A DNA stretch of 64,000 nucleotides from Manduca sexta (lineage: Eukaryota; Arthropoda; Insecta; Lepidoptera; Sphingidae), in NCBI RefSeq assembly GCF_014839805.1, contig NC_051137.1, positions 7,987,170 through 8,051,169 of the forward strand, written 5' to 3'. Positions 41,401-53,276 of the stretch are shown piece after piece. Every line of letters starts with the position of its first letter. Positions within the stretch are counted from its first letter, which is position 1. The notes beneath the pieces are model-generated. The model made no database searches. It saw only the letters and a program-made list of their open reading frames with translations, and was not told the DNA's origin. The position numbers and the translations under genes were made by a program.

Positions 41401-43015
41401 GAGGGACGCAAAATTTAAGCCACTAAACGGACCGCTCCCTCAGTGCAGTAGTCCCACACCCTCCCTTTAGCTGCGAGCCCCTTAAAGCTATACCAATTTT
41501 AAAAATAGAATATTAGATTAAGCCAGTTGATCACTGACTAATTGCCAAGTGACTTTTAAGAAAAGTTTCTGCCTTAATGATTTTATTTTCATTCTGAATT
41601 CTGACTACGCTACGAATTAACACAGAAAGATAGCAATGGTAGAATGTTATATGGTCTGCAATCACTGACCCTAATACACGACTCGAACACGAAACGATAG
41701 ACTTTGTACATTGTAGGAAAAATAACATTGACAGCAACACAGTTAAAAAAAAATGGTTAGACCTCAGATATTAATCCACAGCCATAGCAAACATCGTGAG
41801 GAAATAAAAATTATAAAAAAATAGATAATTACATACGAAAATAAATGAACTTTGTATATTCAATCAGGCGTGTAAAAGCATTGTATTCCAGTTGGAAGGA
41901 CATTAAAGCTAATTAAATTTGGGATCTCAGGATATGACATTTCATTTAACATTTGGTTCCTCAGGGCCATTCATGCGTTGAGTGTTTTGCAGCGATTCAA
42001 ATGTAGTGTATGTACTTAGCATATGAGGCATGTAATGTATAGTATAATAAGTGCAGTCCAATAAAGAACCTGTAACCATCAACACCTCTCAACATATATC
42101 CATCCTTCCATTACACAAAGTTCTGGATTCCTTGGCTACGTGCCATCTTGTTAGTTATATATTTTGAGATATAATTAATATAGGAATCCTAATACAAATT
42201 ACAATATCGAACAACTCACACGACGTATGACTGAATTAATATACCGCATCGTGCGAACCTGCTGGCCCACTGTACTAGTTAGACTCGTCCAAGTTCACCT
42301 ACGCAGAAAATTGCACTTAATAGTACAGTATTGCTATCTGCCCGCAATACTTATGTTTTCATCCAGTGGTTAATGCTAGTTTCTCTACGTAAATCACGTA
42401 CAGCATGGTTTGCATGCGGTATACTTATATTATTAATTTTGTTGACATAAAAGTATTATGCACTAACTCAAATAAACCCGAGGAATGGGTTTTATGCAAT
42501 ATGAAGTAAAACCAAACTAAAATAACTCATCATTAATAGTAGCGTGTTTAGTGATGATGATGATGTGATGATATTGTTGGTGAAAACGACCGTATTTTAA
42601 TCTTCATCCTTTTTTCTTCTTCTATTACCAATATTTTTTTTTTATCTTAGAAAGGGTATACAATCATCTGGAAAAGTTAAAATTAGAAAGCAAATCACTT
42701 TCCACGCGGTATTGGATTTATTATGCACTTGGATTTCAATAACTTCATTAAGCGGGTGTGCGGCGTGTGCGCATGCACTCACTTTCACTAAGACCGGCTT
42801 TTCCAGCAAGAAAATATTAGGTGCGTGTTCATAAAATAATATGTTAAATACTCATTCCGGTACACTAAATATACATTACTTTATGGATAACTGCGTTAAT
42901 TAACTAACCAGGAACAAGCGTGTTCGAATATTTAGCTATAAAACCTGGCCTGCGAAATTTTACTTCCACAAAAAGTTAAACGTTATAAACGGTACACTAA
43001 TTGATATGCATATAT
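35435..43015. other. No gene seen; GC islands and a composite-motif cluster
   Basis: GC-rich islands lie at about 36375-36460, 36605-36860, 37675-38105 and 38620-38825. A repeated composite motif lies at 36366-36500. A LINE-tail-like piece is at about 39570-39640. A donor-like CAG|GTAATT at 39042 ends an open frame that I cannot assign. The rest is AT-rich with nothing recognisable, apart from a GAT microsatellite at about 42552-42577. Confidence 0.45.
36366..36500 (+). promoter_or_regulatory. Cluster of three ATCATAAC / CGCC / CCAAT composite motifs
   Basis: ATATCATAAC occurs at 36436-36445 and 36477-36486. Each is followed by CGCC and then by ATTGG starting exactly 18 bases after the motif start (36454 and 36495). 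A related AATCATAACACCGCC followed by CCCAATG lies at 36368-36392. The composition suggests homeodomain-like sites beside NF-Y-type CCAAT boxes, but no factor can be assigned from sequence alone. Confidence 0.35.
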
Positions 43016-43019
43016 CAAG

Positions 43020-43215
43020 CACGTAATGCTCTTGGTCCTGCATCTGATCTCTCTCCGGTCATGTCGGATTGCCGTCTCACCAGACTATGAGATTGAAGGA
43101 ACTGAGAGTGCACCTGTGTATTGCGCACAAACTTGTGCATTATAAGATCTCCTGTGTATCTGGCTAATCTCTATTAAGATTGGCCGCCGTAGTCGAAATT
43201 CGGCTATAAGGGATT
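43020..43215 (+). repeat. LINE 3'-end fragment (RTE-like)
   Basis: Contains 'tctctctccggtcatgtcgg', 'attgccgtctcaccagacta', 'gagagtgcacctgtgtattg' and 'attggccgccgtagtcga', in an order I recognise from lepidopteran LINE 3' regions. No coding part is present. Confidence 0.65.
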
Positions 43216-43219
43216 CATT

Positions 43220-44060
43220 CATAGGTACATAATATTATCTTTTTTTTTCCTTTTTACAAACAGAAACAGACTTTTCGAATATTTATTTCCAAATCTTACT
43301 CAATACAAATATACATTCGAACTTATAGGCCATAAAACACTGTTTTATTTGTAACCTTTCTTATGTCAAATAACAAACGACCAGAACATCTTGCCCATTA
43401 AAATGTCCGTTAATAAAACCCTAAACATACGTACATATAGGGCCGACGTATATGTACTTACGAAGCCAGCAATGAAATTGATGAACTTTTCTCGCAGCAA
43501 TAATGGCTTTGGCACGTACCAACATAATTCCCAACAAAACTTCCTGATACAACCCTGCTCAACGACAGGGCTGTCACGAACGTCAACACAAACTTCCAAC
43601 TGGACTGAAACATGTATTTTATGAGTTTAAACGGACAATATAGAAGGTATTTCTCTTAATTTTAGGATATCATCGAATATCAAAAGCAAGGATTTTTTTT
43701 ATGTCTCATGGCAAACTTCGGAACGATCATAATTCGACTAATTACTGCACAATAAACAAATAATCACGTGAATGCTGATTTGTTTTAGTAATAGACATTA
43801 TAGACTTATTTCTTGCAGATAATGTTAGAATATTAAAATCATAACGAAAGCAATACAAATATAATGTAATATAGAATAAACCAAATCTCCTTTCTAACGG
43901 GTTGTGGAAAATAAATAGTTAAGTAAAGAAAACTAATGAAAGTAAAACAGACGCTGTGAAACACGATATCTAAGTAAATATTGTGTCGGGTGGCTTTAAC
44001 TGAAGATCTGTTGAAGAAAGTATCACATGTACGATTTGATAGTCTCAGTATCATTATTAT
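43220..44060. other. No gene seen
   Basis: AT-rich, with short open frames on both strands but no recognisable protein, RNA or repeat. Confidence 0.4.
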
Positions 44061-44061
44061 T

Positions 44062-44440
44062 TTAAACCAGCTTTTGCTCGCGGCACCTACTAAAACGACC
44101 TGTCTCGAAATAAAGTTCTCTCCATGTACCACTACGGAATAAAAGTAGCCTAAGAGAGATTACCCAGACTTTTAGCAGCGATATAGTCGCGATGCTCTCT
44201 GGCAGTCCACCTTTGCCCACGTTCACGATTCTGTATCGATACAATCACGCTGCTGTTGTGCTTCAGTCACACTTATTCCTGTATCGAAGTCGCAACGCAA
44301 CTACGATACAAGAATTAGTGTGAACGCCACAGCTGCAAGTCGCACGTTTGTATCACTTCCTACACTTGTTACAAACGCGACTGACGCGCGATAGTAGTGA
44401 TACAGACCTGCGTTTATGAAACGCGAGACAGCATCGGTGC
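44062..44440 (-). repeat. Structured interspersed repeat with internal hairpins
   Basis: TCACACTTATTCCTGTATCG at 44267-44286 pairs with the reverse complement of 44304-44323 at 18 of 20 positions across a 17-base loop. A second imperfect stem joins about 44337-44356 with 44368-44382. On the minus strand the 3' side ends with 'gtgccgcgagcaaaagctgg', a phrase common at the ends of lepidopteran mobile elements. The class is not determined. Confidence 0.5.
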
Positions 44441-44444
44441 AAAA

Positions 44445-47400
44445 AGTCGTCGTGAGCAACTTACTTAAATGTTAATTCACGGCATAGTATTTCACAAATT
44501 TCATCCAAATACGGTTAGTCGTTTTTTACGAGAAACTTTTAAATATCTTCACAATCTTTTCCAAATTTATGACATTAATTAGTAGATTGATGGAATTAAA
44601 CAAACTGATTGATTAATTATTTAATATGATAAGTAAAACTGACTAATTTATGAGTTAACTGAAGTAAGTAGTATCAAATATGTACAAAGGTAAAAACATC
44701 TTTAAACAATAATTAAAACCATCTGCTAGTCAATTATCCATGCTTGAAGTGGTGATTAGACGAGTGATATATTGCGAATATAAGATTATGATGAATTGAT
44801 AATATGATTTTTAGCTATTTATTTGTGTGATCTTAGCATAAATTATAAACAGAACAAAGAAATATTACTAACGAATATCGTTGATACGTATAAATGGATA
44901 CGCTCCTAAAAAAATTCTAAATATTTTTAATGTAAATAATCCGTAATATGAAATATCTCTAACTCAAAATAAAAACATGTCTCGTTATATATTTGTACAA
45001 TTACAAAAAAAGTATTTCCTTGGATTATTCATTTCCTCTGATAACCCTACATTATTGGACAGCGGAAGGCAACGCGGCACCCACGGCGGCACCGATGGAC
45101 GAAGAAGGGAGCGTATATCCAATATAAGAAGAGAACAAAATGGGTTTATGTCGAATACTTTGACCATTCGCCCGTAAAGTAACTTCGCTCTGCGAGTGAC
45201 GCCCACGGTCCGAGCCCTGTACGAACCTCTTATAATATATTTAAATAATAAATTTAATTACATACATTCAACGTCCTATGTCTGAAACTGACAAAACATT
45301 GTTTGTCCTGATTAAGTATGCGCGCTATAATGGCAATGTAGACAGAGTATAGATACAGGCAACAGAATTACCACTGCTAAATTACTAATTTCTGTGAGAC
45401 ATCGCAATGGTTGGCCTAATTTGGGCCGTAGACATGCATCAACTATTGAAAGGCGGGTGGCCGGTGTCTCGTGTAGCTGCTGACAGTAATAATATTAGCC
45501 GCTGTGTTAGTATTGCCACCCACCTCATGGTCTCTGGGGGATATCCAGAATTGTTAAGTTGAATCCAGCACTATATACGACACATCACACAAACTTGGAA
45601 GATTGACATTTGCAGAAAATAATACAATATAAAACGTGTATTAACGCTCCACAATGGATAGTTGATGAGCATGCGGATCGCGAACCTTTAAATTAAGTAC
45701 TTATCTGAAAAACCGCCGACTGATCTTAAACACTATAATAGCACCATTATAACGTGACTTAAGTGCATGGCTATAAGCCATTATTTATGTTATCATTATC
45801 TTTATGTCTTATTATTACATTATCTATTATATCGCAAGATATTCAATCCCGAACGTGTATTTCGTTCCTTTGAACTCGTCGAGCTCCTAAAGCAAACATT
45901 ACTTATTATAACTTTCATAAAGATCGAACGTATTGACCGGCCATCAACTAACTTATTTATTTGCCAAGTTTAGGTTTTACACAAAAGTTGACAACTGAAT
46001 ATTCGTGAGAGTATTGGGGTTTTATTTTAGAGCTCAAACTACGCTTTCGTCATCGGCCAAAACACTAGTACATAAACATTTCATCTCTTAGAGTGGAAAC
46101 GAAGCTAACATCACCACGGGCGCACCACTTAATCAGCGCTGAACCACCCGCCCTATATTTGCGTATGCAAAGAGACGCCAGCCGCATTAACGATGCCATA
46201 TAGCCAGCGTAGCGTGCAGCGATTGGGCAAACACATATCTGCATTATAAACAGCGTCCGGGCTCACAAACGCGCACTGTGGTCAGCCTTTACCGGCGCAC
46301 GGCTAATCAACGTGCTGACCTTCCGCTGCCGAACAAACGCCACACCGCACTCCACTGTTCCTCTCAGTGTAAAATGGTTCCACTCTAACTAGCGGGTTAG
46401 ATGTTTATTACAAACTATTTCTAATCACATTTTGCCTGAATAGATCGCTACTCTGTGTTCAAAGTGCTAATTACAATGAAACAAGATTACATGTCTGCGG
46501 TATTTTTTTCTATTATTATTGCAAAAATTTGTGATTGTTAATTTTTATGTTTAATTTATAAAATGCTTTCAAAGAAACTGCGTAATATTCCCAGTGATAA
46601 TATAGACTATAGAGTTCTAATAGTGGTAGACCCACACTCTAGAATAAAATTTATCCACATCTAAAATGAGCCAGCTCGGCTAGAGTAGTTACCCAATAGC
46701 ACAGAATATTAAATAATATTGTGTAGTAGGTACCCATCTCACAAACACCAAAAGTAAATTAACAGCTTACTATAACGTTTCATAAGATTTCCAAAGACCC
46801 CTATGCCTAGTCGCTATTTCAATATTTTCAGTTCGACAATGCATTCATGGTTTTGCTGGCATTGTAGATGCTTATCGGTGTCGGAAACAATTTCACATGA
46901 GGTGACTTAGTTGCTCGCTCGTCGGCCTATGCTATAAAGAAATACAAAATTGATCGTAATTATCTGCAGTAAGGTAACACGACTGCACAAAGTAAATAAT
47001 TAGCGCGGTTAGAGTGCACACAGTTTTTGCCAAATTTTATATCGACGCCACCACAAGACCGCAAAGATGCAGTCACGACTGCACGCATTTGGTGGAATCA
47101 ACAGCACTCATGCAATACGTTTGTTAGCATCAGCACTAAAGACAATACGTACAGAAACTATGAACAGAAATAGTATTCGTGCATGTGCAGTGAATCGATT
47201 AAAACTTTCTACTTTCCACGTACGTAGCCGTTGCACATTAACGGAAAATCTCGACACATTTGTCGGACTCGTATCCACTAGAGTGGATAAAGAAAGCGCC
47301 TTGTTACAATCATTAACACATCATGAATTAAAAAATATATATATTTGTTGCTAATATTGTTTGTCGACGCATAATTCATGGATCATTTTTTCGGCTCGTA

Positions 47401-47610
47401 CATTTTAAAATACACCAAACGGACATAATTAGCTGCATTGAATATTATTTTAACATCGTAAGACGTATTGCTTACTTCTTCTGCTTCCTAGTAAAAACAA
47501 CTTTATATTTGCAATTAAGCAAACTAATAAAAAGAAGATAGTATAAAGTTTTCAGGAAGTAGATATTGCGGCTATAGTGCGATCTCAATACTGAATTTTA
47601 AAACTCTTTC
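44445..47610. other. No gene seen; one moderately GC-rich stretch
   Basis: AT-rich apart from about 46110-46380. An ATG-initiated frame of 95 codons at 47067-47354 has no recognisable domain and no supporting splice or polyadenylation context. It is left unassigned. Confidence 0.4.
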
Positions 47611-47611
47611 A

Positions 47612-47850
47612 TTAATAATAATAATATAATAATATCAGCCCTGTATTATATACTTGCCCACTGCTGAGCACGGGCCTCCTCTACTACTGAGAGGGATTAG
47701 GCCTTAGTCCACCACGCTGGCCTAGTGCGGATTGGTAGACTTCACACACCCTCGAAATTCCTATAGAAAACTTCTCAGGTATGCAGGTTTCCTCACGATG
47801 TTTTCCTTCACCGTTAAAGCAAGCGATAATTCACAAAGAATACACACTTT
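47612..47850 (-). repeat. tRNA-derived SINE, family A, copy 3 (5'-truncated)
   Basis: Retains the family A body and tail ('taaggcctaatccctctcag', 'gtctaccaatccgcactagg') on the minus strand but lacks the tRNA-like head. It lies downstream of the Osiris gene, beyond its putative polyadenylation signal. Confidence 0.8.
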
Positions 47851-48082
47851 CATTAACTTACTATAAATTTGACTGTATTTTAGCTTAGTGCAAAATTATT
47901 AGTAATGAAATCAGTCTCAAGTTTGTAATAAATAATATTATATATTTAATTTTATACCATTGTAAAAATAAAACGATATTGAGTGTGATATTTTTTATTA
48001 TTACTCTTATATTAATTCAATAAATTAATTTATTTTAACAATATACATCCGTAGTCACAAATAAATAAATTACATTAAATAA

Positions 48083-48088
48083 TTTATT
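48083..48088 (-). promoter_or_regulatory. Putative polyadenylation signal of the Osiris gene
   Basis: AATAAA on the minus strand, 337 bases beyond the unspliced stop codon at 48425. It is the first canonical hexamer I find downstream. Its position would leave room for a further 3' exon at about 48100-48310. Confidence 0.4.
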
Positions 48089-48424
48089 GACATAGTTCCG
48101 AGAGCAGGAGCGGACGACCGATTCGTCTTAGGAGAATTATTGTCCACGACACGGACAGTACTTTGGTATGAGGTTGTTTGTGGAGTTTTATGAAGACAGG
48201 CGGATGAGGCATGCAGTGTGGAGGGAGCAGTTAGCTCCTGGCGCTGCGCAATTGCATTTTTCCTCGCCGCAAGCGCACCGTAACCTTCAAAATCTACTGC
48301 TCACCCACTCACTGGCCTCACCACGTACAGATCCCGCCTTTGAATTAAATACTAGAATTGAAATAACAAAAATTAATCACACGACACAGATGACAAAACA
48401 TATGTCAGATACAACAGCAAAACT

Positions 48425-49275
48425 TTACCTATGGTGTCCATCTGCGTGCACTTGGAATGTAGTCTCAGCGGGCGTTTCGTGGCTGAACAGTTTTTTGAGG
48501 GCAATGATTCCGGCAATCGTCAACGCCACCTTACTGGCGATGAGGGCTTTGCCGGCGATGGCAGCAAGTGTCTTTAATGCCATACCACCGACGATGCTCA
48601 TAGTGGTGAAAATACCGAGCAATAAGTACGGTAACACCTTTTTACCTGTAATGTAACAAATTGTTTAATATTTTTCTTAAAAGAAACGTTTTCGTTAGAT
48701 TGTGGTCGACTGTTATACTAACCTCTACCTCTACCTTCCGATGCCAGGTCCATGCTAACCGTGTGCGTCGACATCAACTGCTCGAACTTTTTGCGTAACA
48801 TGGTATCGACTTTGTCTTCTAGCGACATACCGGGGAAGAATCGAGGCTCCGCCACTGCCTCAGGTGCATCAGCTTGTTTTACCAAAGTTAACCCATCGGC
48901 CAGCTGAATGCTTTCCTGTAGATCCCAAAGCAAAATTATTCTAACTCTATAATCACCACTAACAAGTTTGATATTTAATTCTACTTTTGTTCACACATTT
49001 ACCTGCTCAACAGCCCTAGTTAGAGCGGATAAGGCCTTGCCCTTCAAACATAATGTCATATGTTTCTGCACACTGCAGTCGTCATAAAGTTTCCTTAAAA
49101 TAAAGAAATCACCAGAAGACCACCACGAACTCTCTTCTGCTCGCCCGCTGTCTACTTCGTTTTGTGCATAATCCTCTGAATCCATGACACGTGACCTCCG
49201 CGGCCCGTGGACATGACCCGACACGAGGGCCACACATAAGACTGCCGCGACGTATATCCGGAATGCGGAGCACAT
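48425..49275 (-). CDS. Osiris-family protein (DUF1676)
   Basis: Exons: 49275-49003, 48915-48723 and 48645-48425, giving 228 residues if the reading frame is followed to the stop at 48427-48425. Introns are 87 and 77 bp with GT-AG borders. The start is the ATG at 49275; an in-frame GTG 18 bases upstream was rejected. Residues 1-20 form a signal peptide. Then come a WW pair (51-52), the two-cysteine region typical of Osiris (C67 and C76, 'LYDDCSVQKHMTLCLKGKA'), the DUF1676 core ('SIQLADGLTLVKQ') and, after 'SEGRGRGKK', a hydrophobic helix-rich stretch from about 159 to 205. Osiris proteins are insect-specific secretory or endosomal membrane proteins of cuticle-forming epithelia. Three GGT repeats make the exon 2 donor ambiguous (48735, 48729 or 48723, all phase 1). 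The C-terminus is uncertain: the stop overlaps a good donor (AG|GTAAAG at 48429/48428). Which Osiris member this is cannot be told. Confidence 0.88.
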
Positions 49276-49344
49276 GTTTGTTAATAATTTCACACACTAC
49301 ACTAAAAACTAAATAACGACGTGTATGAGGGTGGTCCAGCGGCG

Positions 49345-49377
49345 ACTGACGGGCGGTGGTGCGGGTGAGAGCTTATA
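49345..49377 (-). promoter_or_regulatory. Core promoter of the Osiris gene (TATA and Inr)
   Basis: On the minus strand TATAAG begins at 49377. An arthropod initiator TCAGT lies at 49349-49345, placing its A 30 bases downstream of the TATA start. That is the expected spacing. The implied 5' UTR is about 72 bases to the ATG at 49275. Confidence 0.7.
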
Positions 49378-49379
49378 AC

Positions 49380-50020
49380 CGTGCGCCACTTCACCGTCGA
49401 GCACCACCAAACATCCGCTATTCCGCACTAATTCTTCGCACGCGCACTTATGTAACTGAACTTGAAAATGATCGAGAGCTATTTTCCAAGTGAATTTCTC
49501 CGATAAAATGTACGGCAAAAAGCGAGACACATATCTGTTACCAATTGCACCGTGTATTGTGTGTATCTACTTCACATTTACGTGTGTACAAACACACGCA
49601 GTTAATTACTGCTGAGTTGCGTGCACAGCGCACTGTGGACCAGCTAGTCCCACATTTCACTAGCGGACGACCGATTTGGTGCAGCGGACGTCGGGTTACA
49701 AATAAAAATACACGGATCTTATCATTACCTGTACAAGGTATTAGTTTTTTCCACATGCTATTCCTGGACTCGGACAAACGCAAATTCGTAACTAATGTAT
49801 CTAGAAATATATATCCGATGACGCCGTAGTCACACATACCGTGCATACTGCATAAGGAATTATACACAATTTATTGAAGAAAAGTAAAAGCGCTACGGAA
49901 CTGTAGACTCGGTAATCGATATATAGTTTCTTCGTAAGACAATTAAAATATTACTTCCAATTACCAAGAATTAATAATAATAATCGTCTTGCGAATATAA
50001 TTGTAGCATTTTATAAATAA
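49380..50020. other. Upstream region of the Osiris gene; no gene seen
   Basis: Moderately GC-rich for about 300 bases upstream of the promoter, then AT-rich. Overlapping open frames on both strands (49538-49867) show no recognisable protein. It probably contains proximal regulatory DNA. Confidence 0.4.
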
Positions 50021-50027
50021 CTAGTTG

Positions 50028-50312
50028 ACCCGACAGACTTTGTCCCGTCTTAACTATGAATTTGCAGCGCCCATTCTGCCAATCGCTGACAGTTATTTCA
50101 AACAATTGACGGTTATATAAAATTAATATTTTCGTTAAGTTTTCTTAAATTATCTAATTTTCCGCGCGATTTTTTGATTTTTTTCTTTCATAAGAACCTT
50201 CTCCTGATAATAACAAACACAACTAAATAAATAGTGAAATCGGTCCAGCTGTTCACGCGTGATGGCGTGACCAAGGGAAATAGGGAATCATTTTTATATA
50301 TATAGATGATTT
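50028..50312 (+). repeat. Interspersed repeat ('gtccagctgttcacgcgtga')
   Basis: Begins 'ctagttgacccgacagactt' and ends with 'gtccagctgttcacgcgtga', 'tggcgtgaccaagggaaata' and a TATA-rich tail. The pair of ends is very common in lepidopteran genomes. The class is not determined from this copy. Confidence 0.6.
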
Positions 50313-51530
50313 TGGATATATACTATATATTATCATATAAACTCGAATATCGGTAGGTCGAGGTCTAGGTCGTAGCTAGTAAATCTTAAAATATACTAAC
50401 TAACAAGGCTTGGAAATGTAAGGATTTTATAAACAAGGGATATTTATACAGACTTTTACCATAACAGTTTGTTTCATGCTAGGTTTTAACAAGAATGGTT
50501 GGTCAATGTTAGTTTTGAAAGTGAGACAATGTATTTATTTTTTAATAAATTACGACATACCTACATATGTAATTGTTTCCGTTACGGATGGATGTCATTT
50601 TGTTAATATAGCGTTATGAAAAATATTATATTTTTAATTCGAAGTCCGGTTAGATTGCTACTGTATATGAGTGGTAATATAATATACAATAGACCTATGT
50701 GGACAATATAATAGTATCGGGTTTTTATACGATTCATTTCTTTGTTTCTGACAATCTGTCAACATTCTGGGCATCCACTTTGCAAATTCCTCTTAAATAA
50801 GATCGAAAAATCGCCCAAAATTCTAAATGGCGTCATTGAAAATCTTTACACCTTTAGCTATGTAAACGAGTATCTGCTGTCATGATTTTTTTTTTTTTGG
50901 GTAAGCTTATCTTTACAAACTCGTGCCGTTTACAGCTATAGTATGAATTCCCGCCGCTATGACAGATAAGACAAAAGTGGAAAGTACATAATTAAAGCCT
51001 ATTTCATCGTAGATCCATTGATTTCAATGTCTTATTCTCCCAAAAAGATAATGGTAACATGTAAAAAATATTATTAATTTTTAAATCAAAAGCCTTACAT
51101 CACTAATCACCAAGTCCTACTAATATTATAATATGGCGAAAATTTGGTATACTAGAGTGTGTATGTGTGTGTGTAAGTATACTTTATCTACCACTGATAT
51201 GTCTCTAGTATAGGAGTAGCTGTTTAGTTCTTTACCATTTAACGCAGTGGTTATATTCTCTTTGTCTACTATCCATCCATGCCATCTTAATTCTTCTTAG
51301 CAAAAAGTATTATGTACCCATTTGTCCAGGTAACTGGGTATTATGAGAATTCAGACCTCATCATGTCTTATTGAAACAAGAATGGAATATGACTTATACT
51401 GAAACCTTATAAAGTGGGTGGACCATGGAAGGCCACCTTAACAAATAACCAGTTAAAACACCTTTATATACTTAAATTTTAAATTAAATTATTGTAAACA
51501 TGATTATATTACGATCTTGTACTCATATAT
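50313..51530. other. No gene seen; AT-rich
   Basis: Only homopolymer (T run at about 50888) and GT-rich microsatellites (about 51158-51176) were noted. No coding region was recognised. Confidence 0.4.
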
Positions 51531-52165
51531 ACTTCTATACTATTATATAAAGCTGAAGTTTGTTTGTTTGTTTGTTTGTTTGAACGCGCTAATCTCAGGA
51601 ACTACCGGTCCAAACTGAAAAATTCTTTTTGCGTTGGATAGCCCTTTGTTTGTGGAGTGCTATAGGCTATATATCATCACGCTATACCCAATAGGAGCGG
51701 AGCAGTAATGGCTAATCTCAGGAACTACCGGGCAAACTGAAAAAATCTTTTTGCGTTGGATAGCCCTTTGTTCGTGGAGTACTATAGGCTATATATCACC
51801 ACGCTATAACCAATAGGAGCGGAGCAGTAATGGCTAATCTCAGGAACTACCGGTCCAAATTGAACAATTCTTTTTGCGTTGGATAGCCCTTTGTTCGTGG
51901 AGTGCTATTGGCTATATATCATCACGCTATACTCAATGGGAGCGGAGCAGTAATGGCTAATCTCAGGAACTACCGATTCGAACTGAAAAAATCTTTTTGT
52001 GTTGTATAGCCCTTTGTTTGTGGAGTGCTCTAAGTTATATATCATCACGCTATGACCAATAGGAACGGAGCAGTAATGAAACATGTTGAAAAACGGGAAC
52101 AATTTATTAGTTTTGAGAGCTTCCGTTGCGTGCGCTGCGTAAACGGTTAAAGTTATGCAACAATG
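51530..52165 (+). mobile_element. Mobile-element copy with internal 123-bp tandem array
   Basis: A TTTG microsatellite at 51559-51581 is followed by four near-identical direct units beginning 'gctaatctcaggaactaccg'. They start at 51588, 51711, 51833 and 51956 and end at 52078. Units include 'tttttgcgttggatagccct', 'ggctatatatcatcacgcta' and 'aggagcggagcagtaatgg'. This phrase set is recurrent in lepidopteran mobile elements. The following 'gagagcttccgttgcgtgcg' is probably the element's 3' part. No coding capacity; class unresolved. Confidence 0.65.
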
Positions 52166-52204
52166 ATGTATGACGGGATTGTTCCTCTTAAAAAGTTCTA
52201 AAAA

Positions 52205-52425
52205 ATATATTATAAAACAGAGCCCCCCGCTGTATCTGTCTGCCTAAACGTGTTAAACTCAAAAACTACCCAACGTATTAAGATGAAATTTGGTATGGAG
52301 ACAGTGTTAGACCCTGGGAAGAACATAGGCTCCCGGGAAACTACTACTTTTATAACGGAAAACTTTAGCCTGAAAAACTTTATAACGCGGGCGGAGCCGC
52401 GGGCAAAAACTAGTATATTATAAAA
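52205..52425 (+). repeat. Interspersed repeat ending 'gcgggcggagccgcgggc'
   Basis: Has 'ttaaactcaaaaactaccca', 'tgaaatttggtatggagaca' and a terminal 'gcggagccgcgggcaaaa'. This is a common lepidopteran element end. A related fragment lies at 58870-58990 inside the BAP18 gene. Confidence 0.6.
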
Positions 52426-53276
52426 TAGGGGACCGGACAAATTTTCAGAAGGTGTTTTAAATTGATCATTGTGGATATAAATAGCCAAGAGAAATAGTAT
52501 TTTGCACAAATAAAGCTTAAAAAGTACATAAAACCATGCCTAAATGTTAAATAGCTATAATTCCCGCGCAAACGCTACATTATGTCATTTCGTCTCGTGT
52601 GACGTCATACGTGGATAAAGCAACTTGACAAATCTTGTCATTTGAACAGTGATTCAATAATGCCACATTAGGGTTATTTACCCTAGATTTAGGGTAAAAC
52701 TGAATCAGCAGGGTATTTTTTTATGGTAATTTTTGGGGTAATTCTACGAGTTAAGGTATTAAAGCTATTGTTTCACGGTATTGCAATAAATATTGAGCTT
52801 AGAGAAAGATGTTTCCTACAAAAATTGTAGGCCATGAAACAATTATAATTTTTTATTCAATACAATTTTCGTGTACAGCTAGTTGTTCCTAATAAAATGA
52901 GATAATTAAATTAATAATTATTGAAGTGGAAGTGAAGAAAGAAGTGGCGTCTGCATAGATAAGGATATAGAAAAAAAGTACCGAATTATTTATGATTGGT
53001 TTAAGGGTAAAATTTTAAATTCCAAATAATCCTGGGGTAAAGAGAAATTATGATCTGGCAACACTGCATAGACCGTGTTAATCTCAGGCAATCTCAGGTT
53101 ACTGTGTAACAACCAGAATTCTATATAAATAAATATTCTATTCCATATCATGTGGCAGCTAAAACATAAATAAATACTTCTCATAACCATAACCTCCCTG
53201 GGTGTACAAATGATTTAATTAATTGAAAAAAATAATATAATAAACAAAATAATAGTTTATTTACTTAAACACTTAC
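52426..53276. other. No gene seen; AT-rich
   Basis: No recognisable coding region or repeat. Confidence 0.4.

Noticed and set aside
47067..47354. 95-codon ATG frame
   Set aside because: Plausible start but no recognisable protein, no paired splice signals and no neighbouring exon. Not supported as a gene.
48168..48656. Plus-strand open frame of 162 codons
   Set aside because: It is antisense to the Osiris hydrophobic exon, whose minus-strand protein shows clear family features. The plus frame has none.
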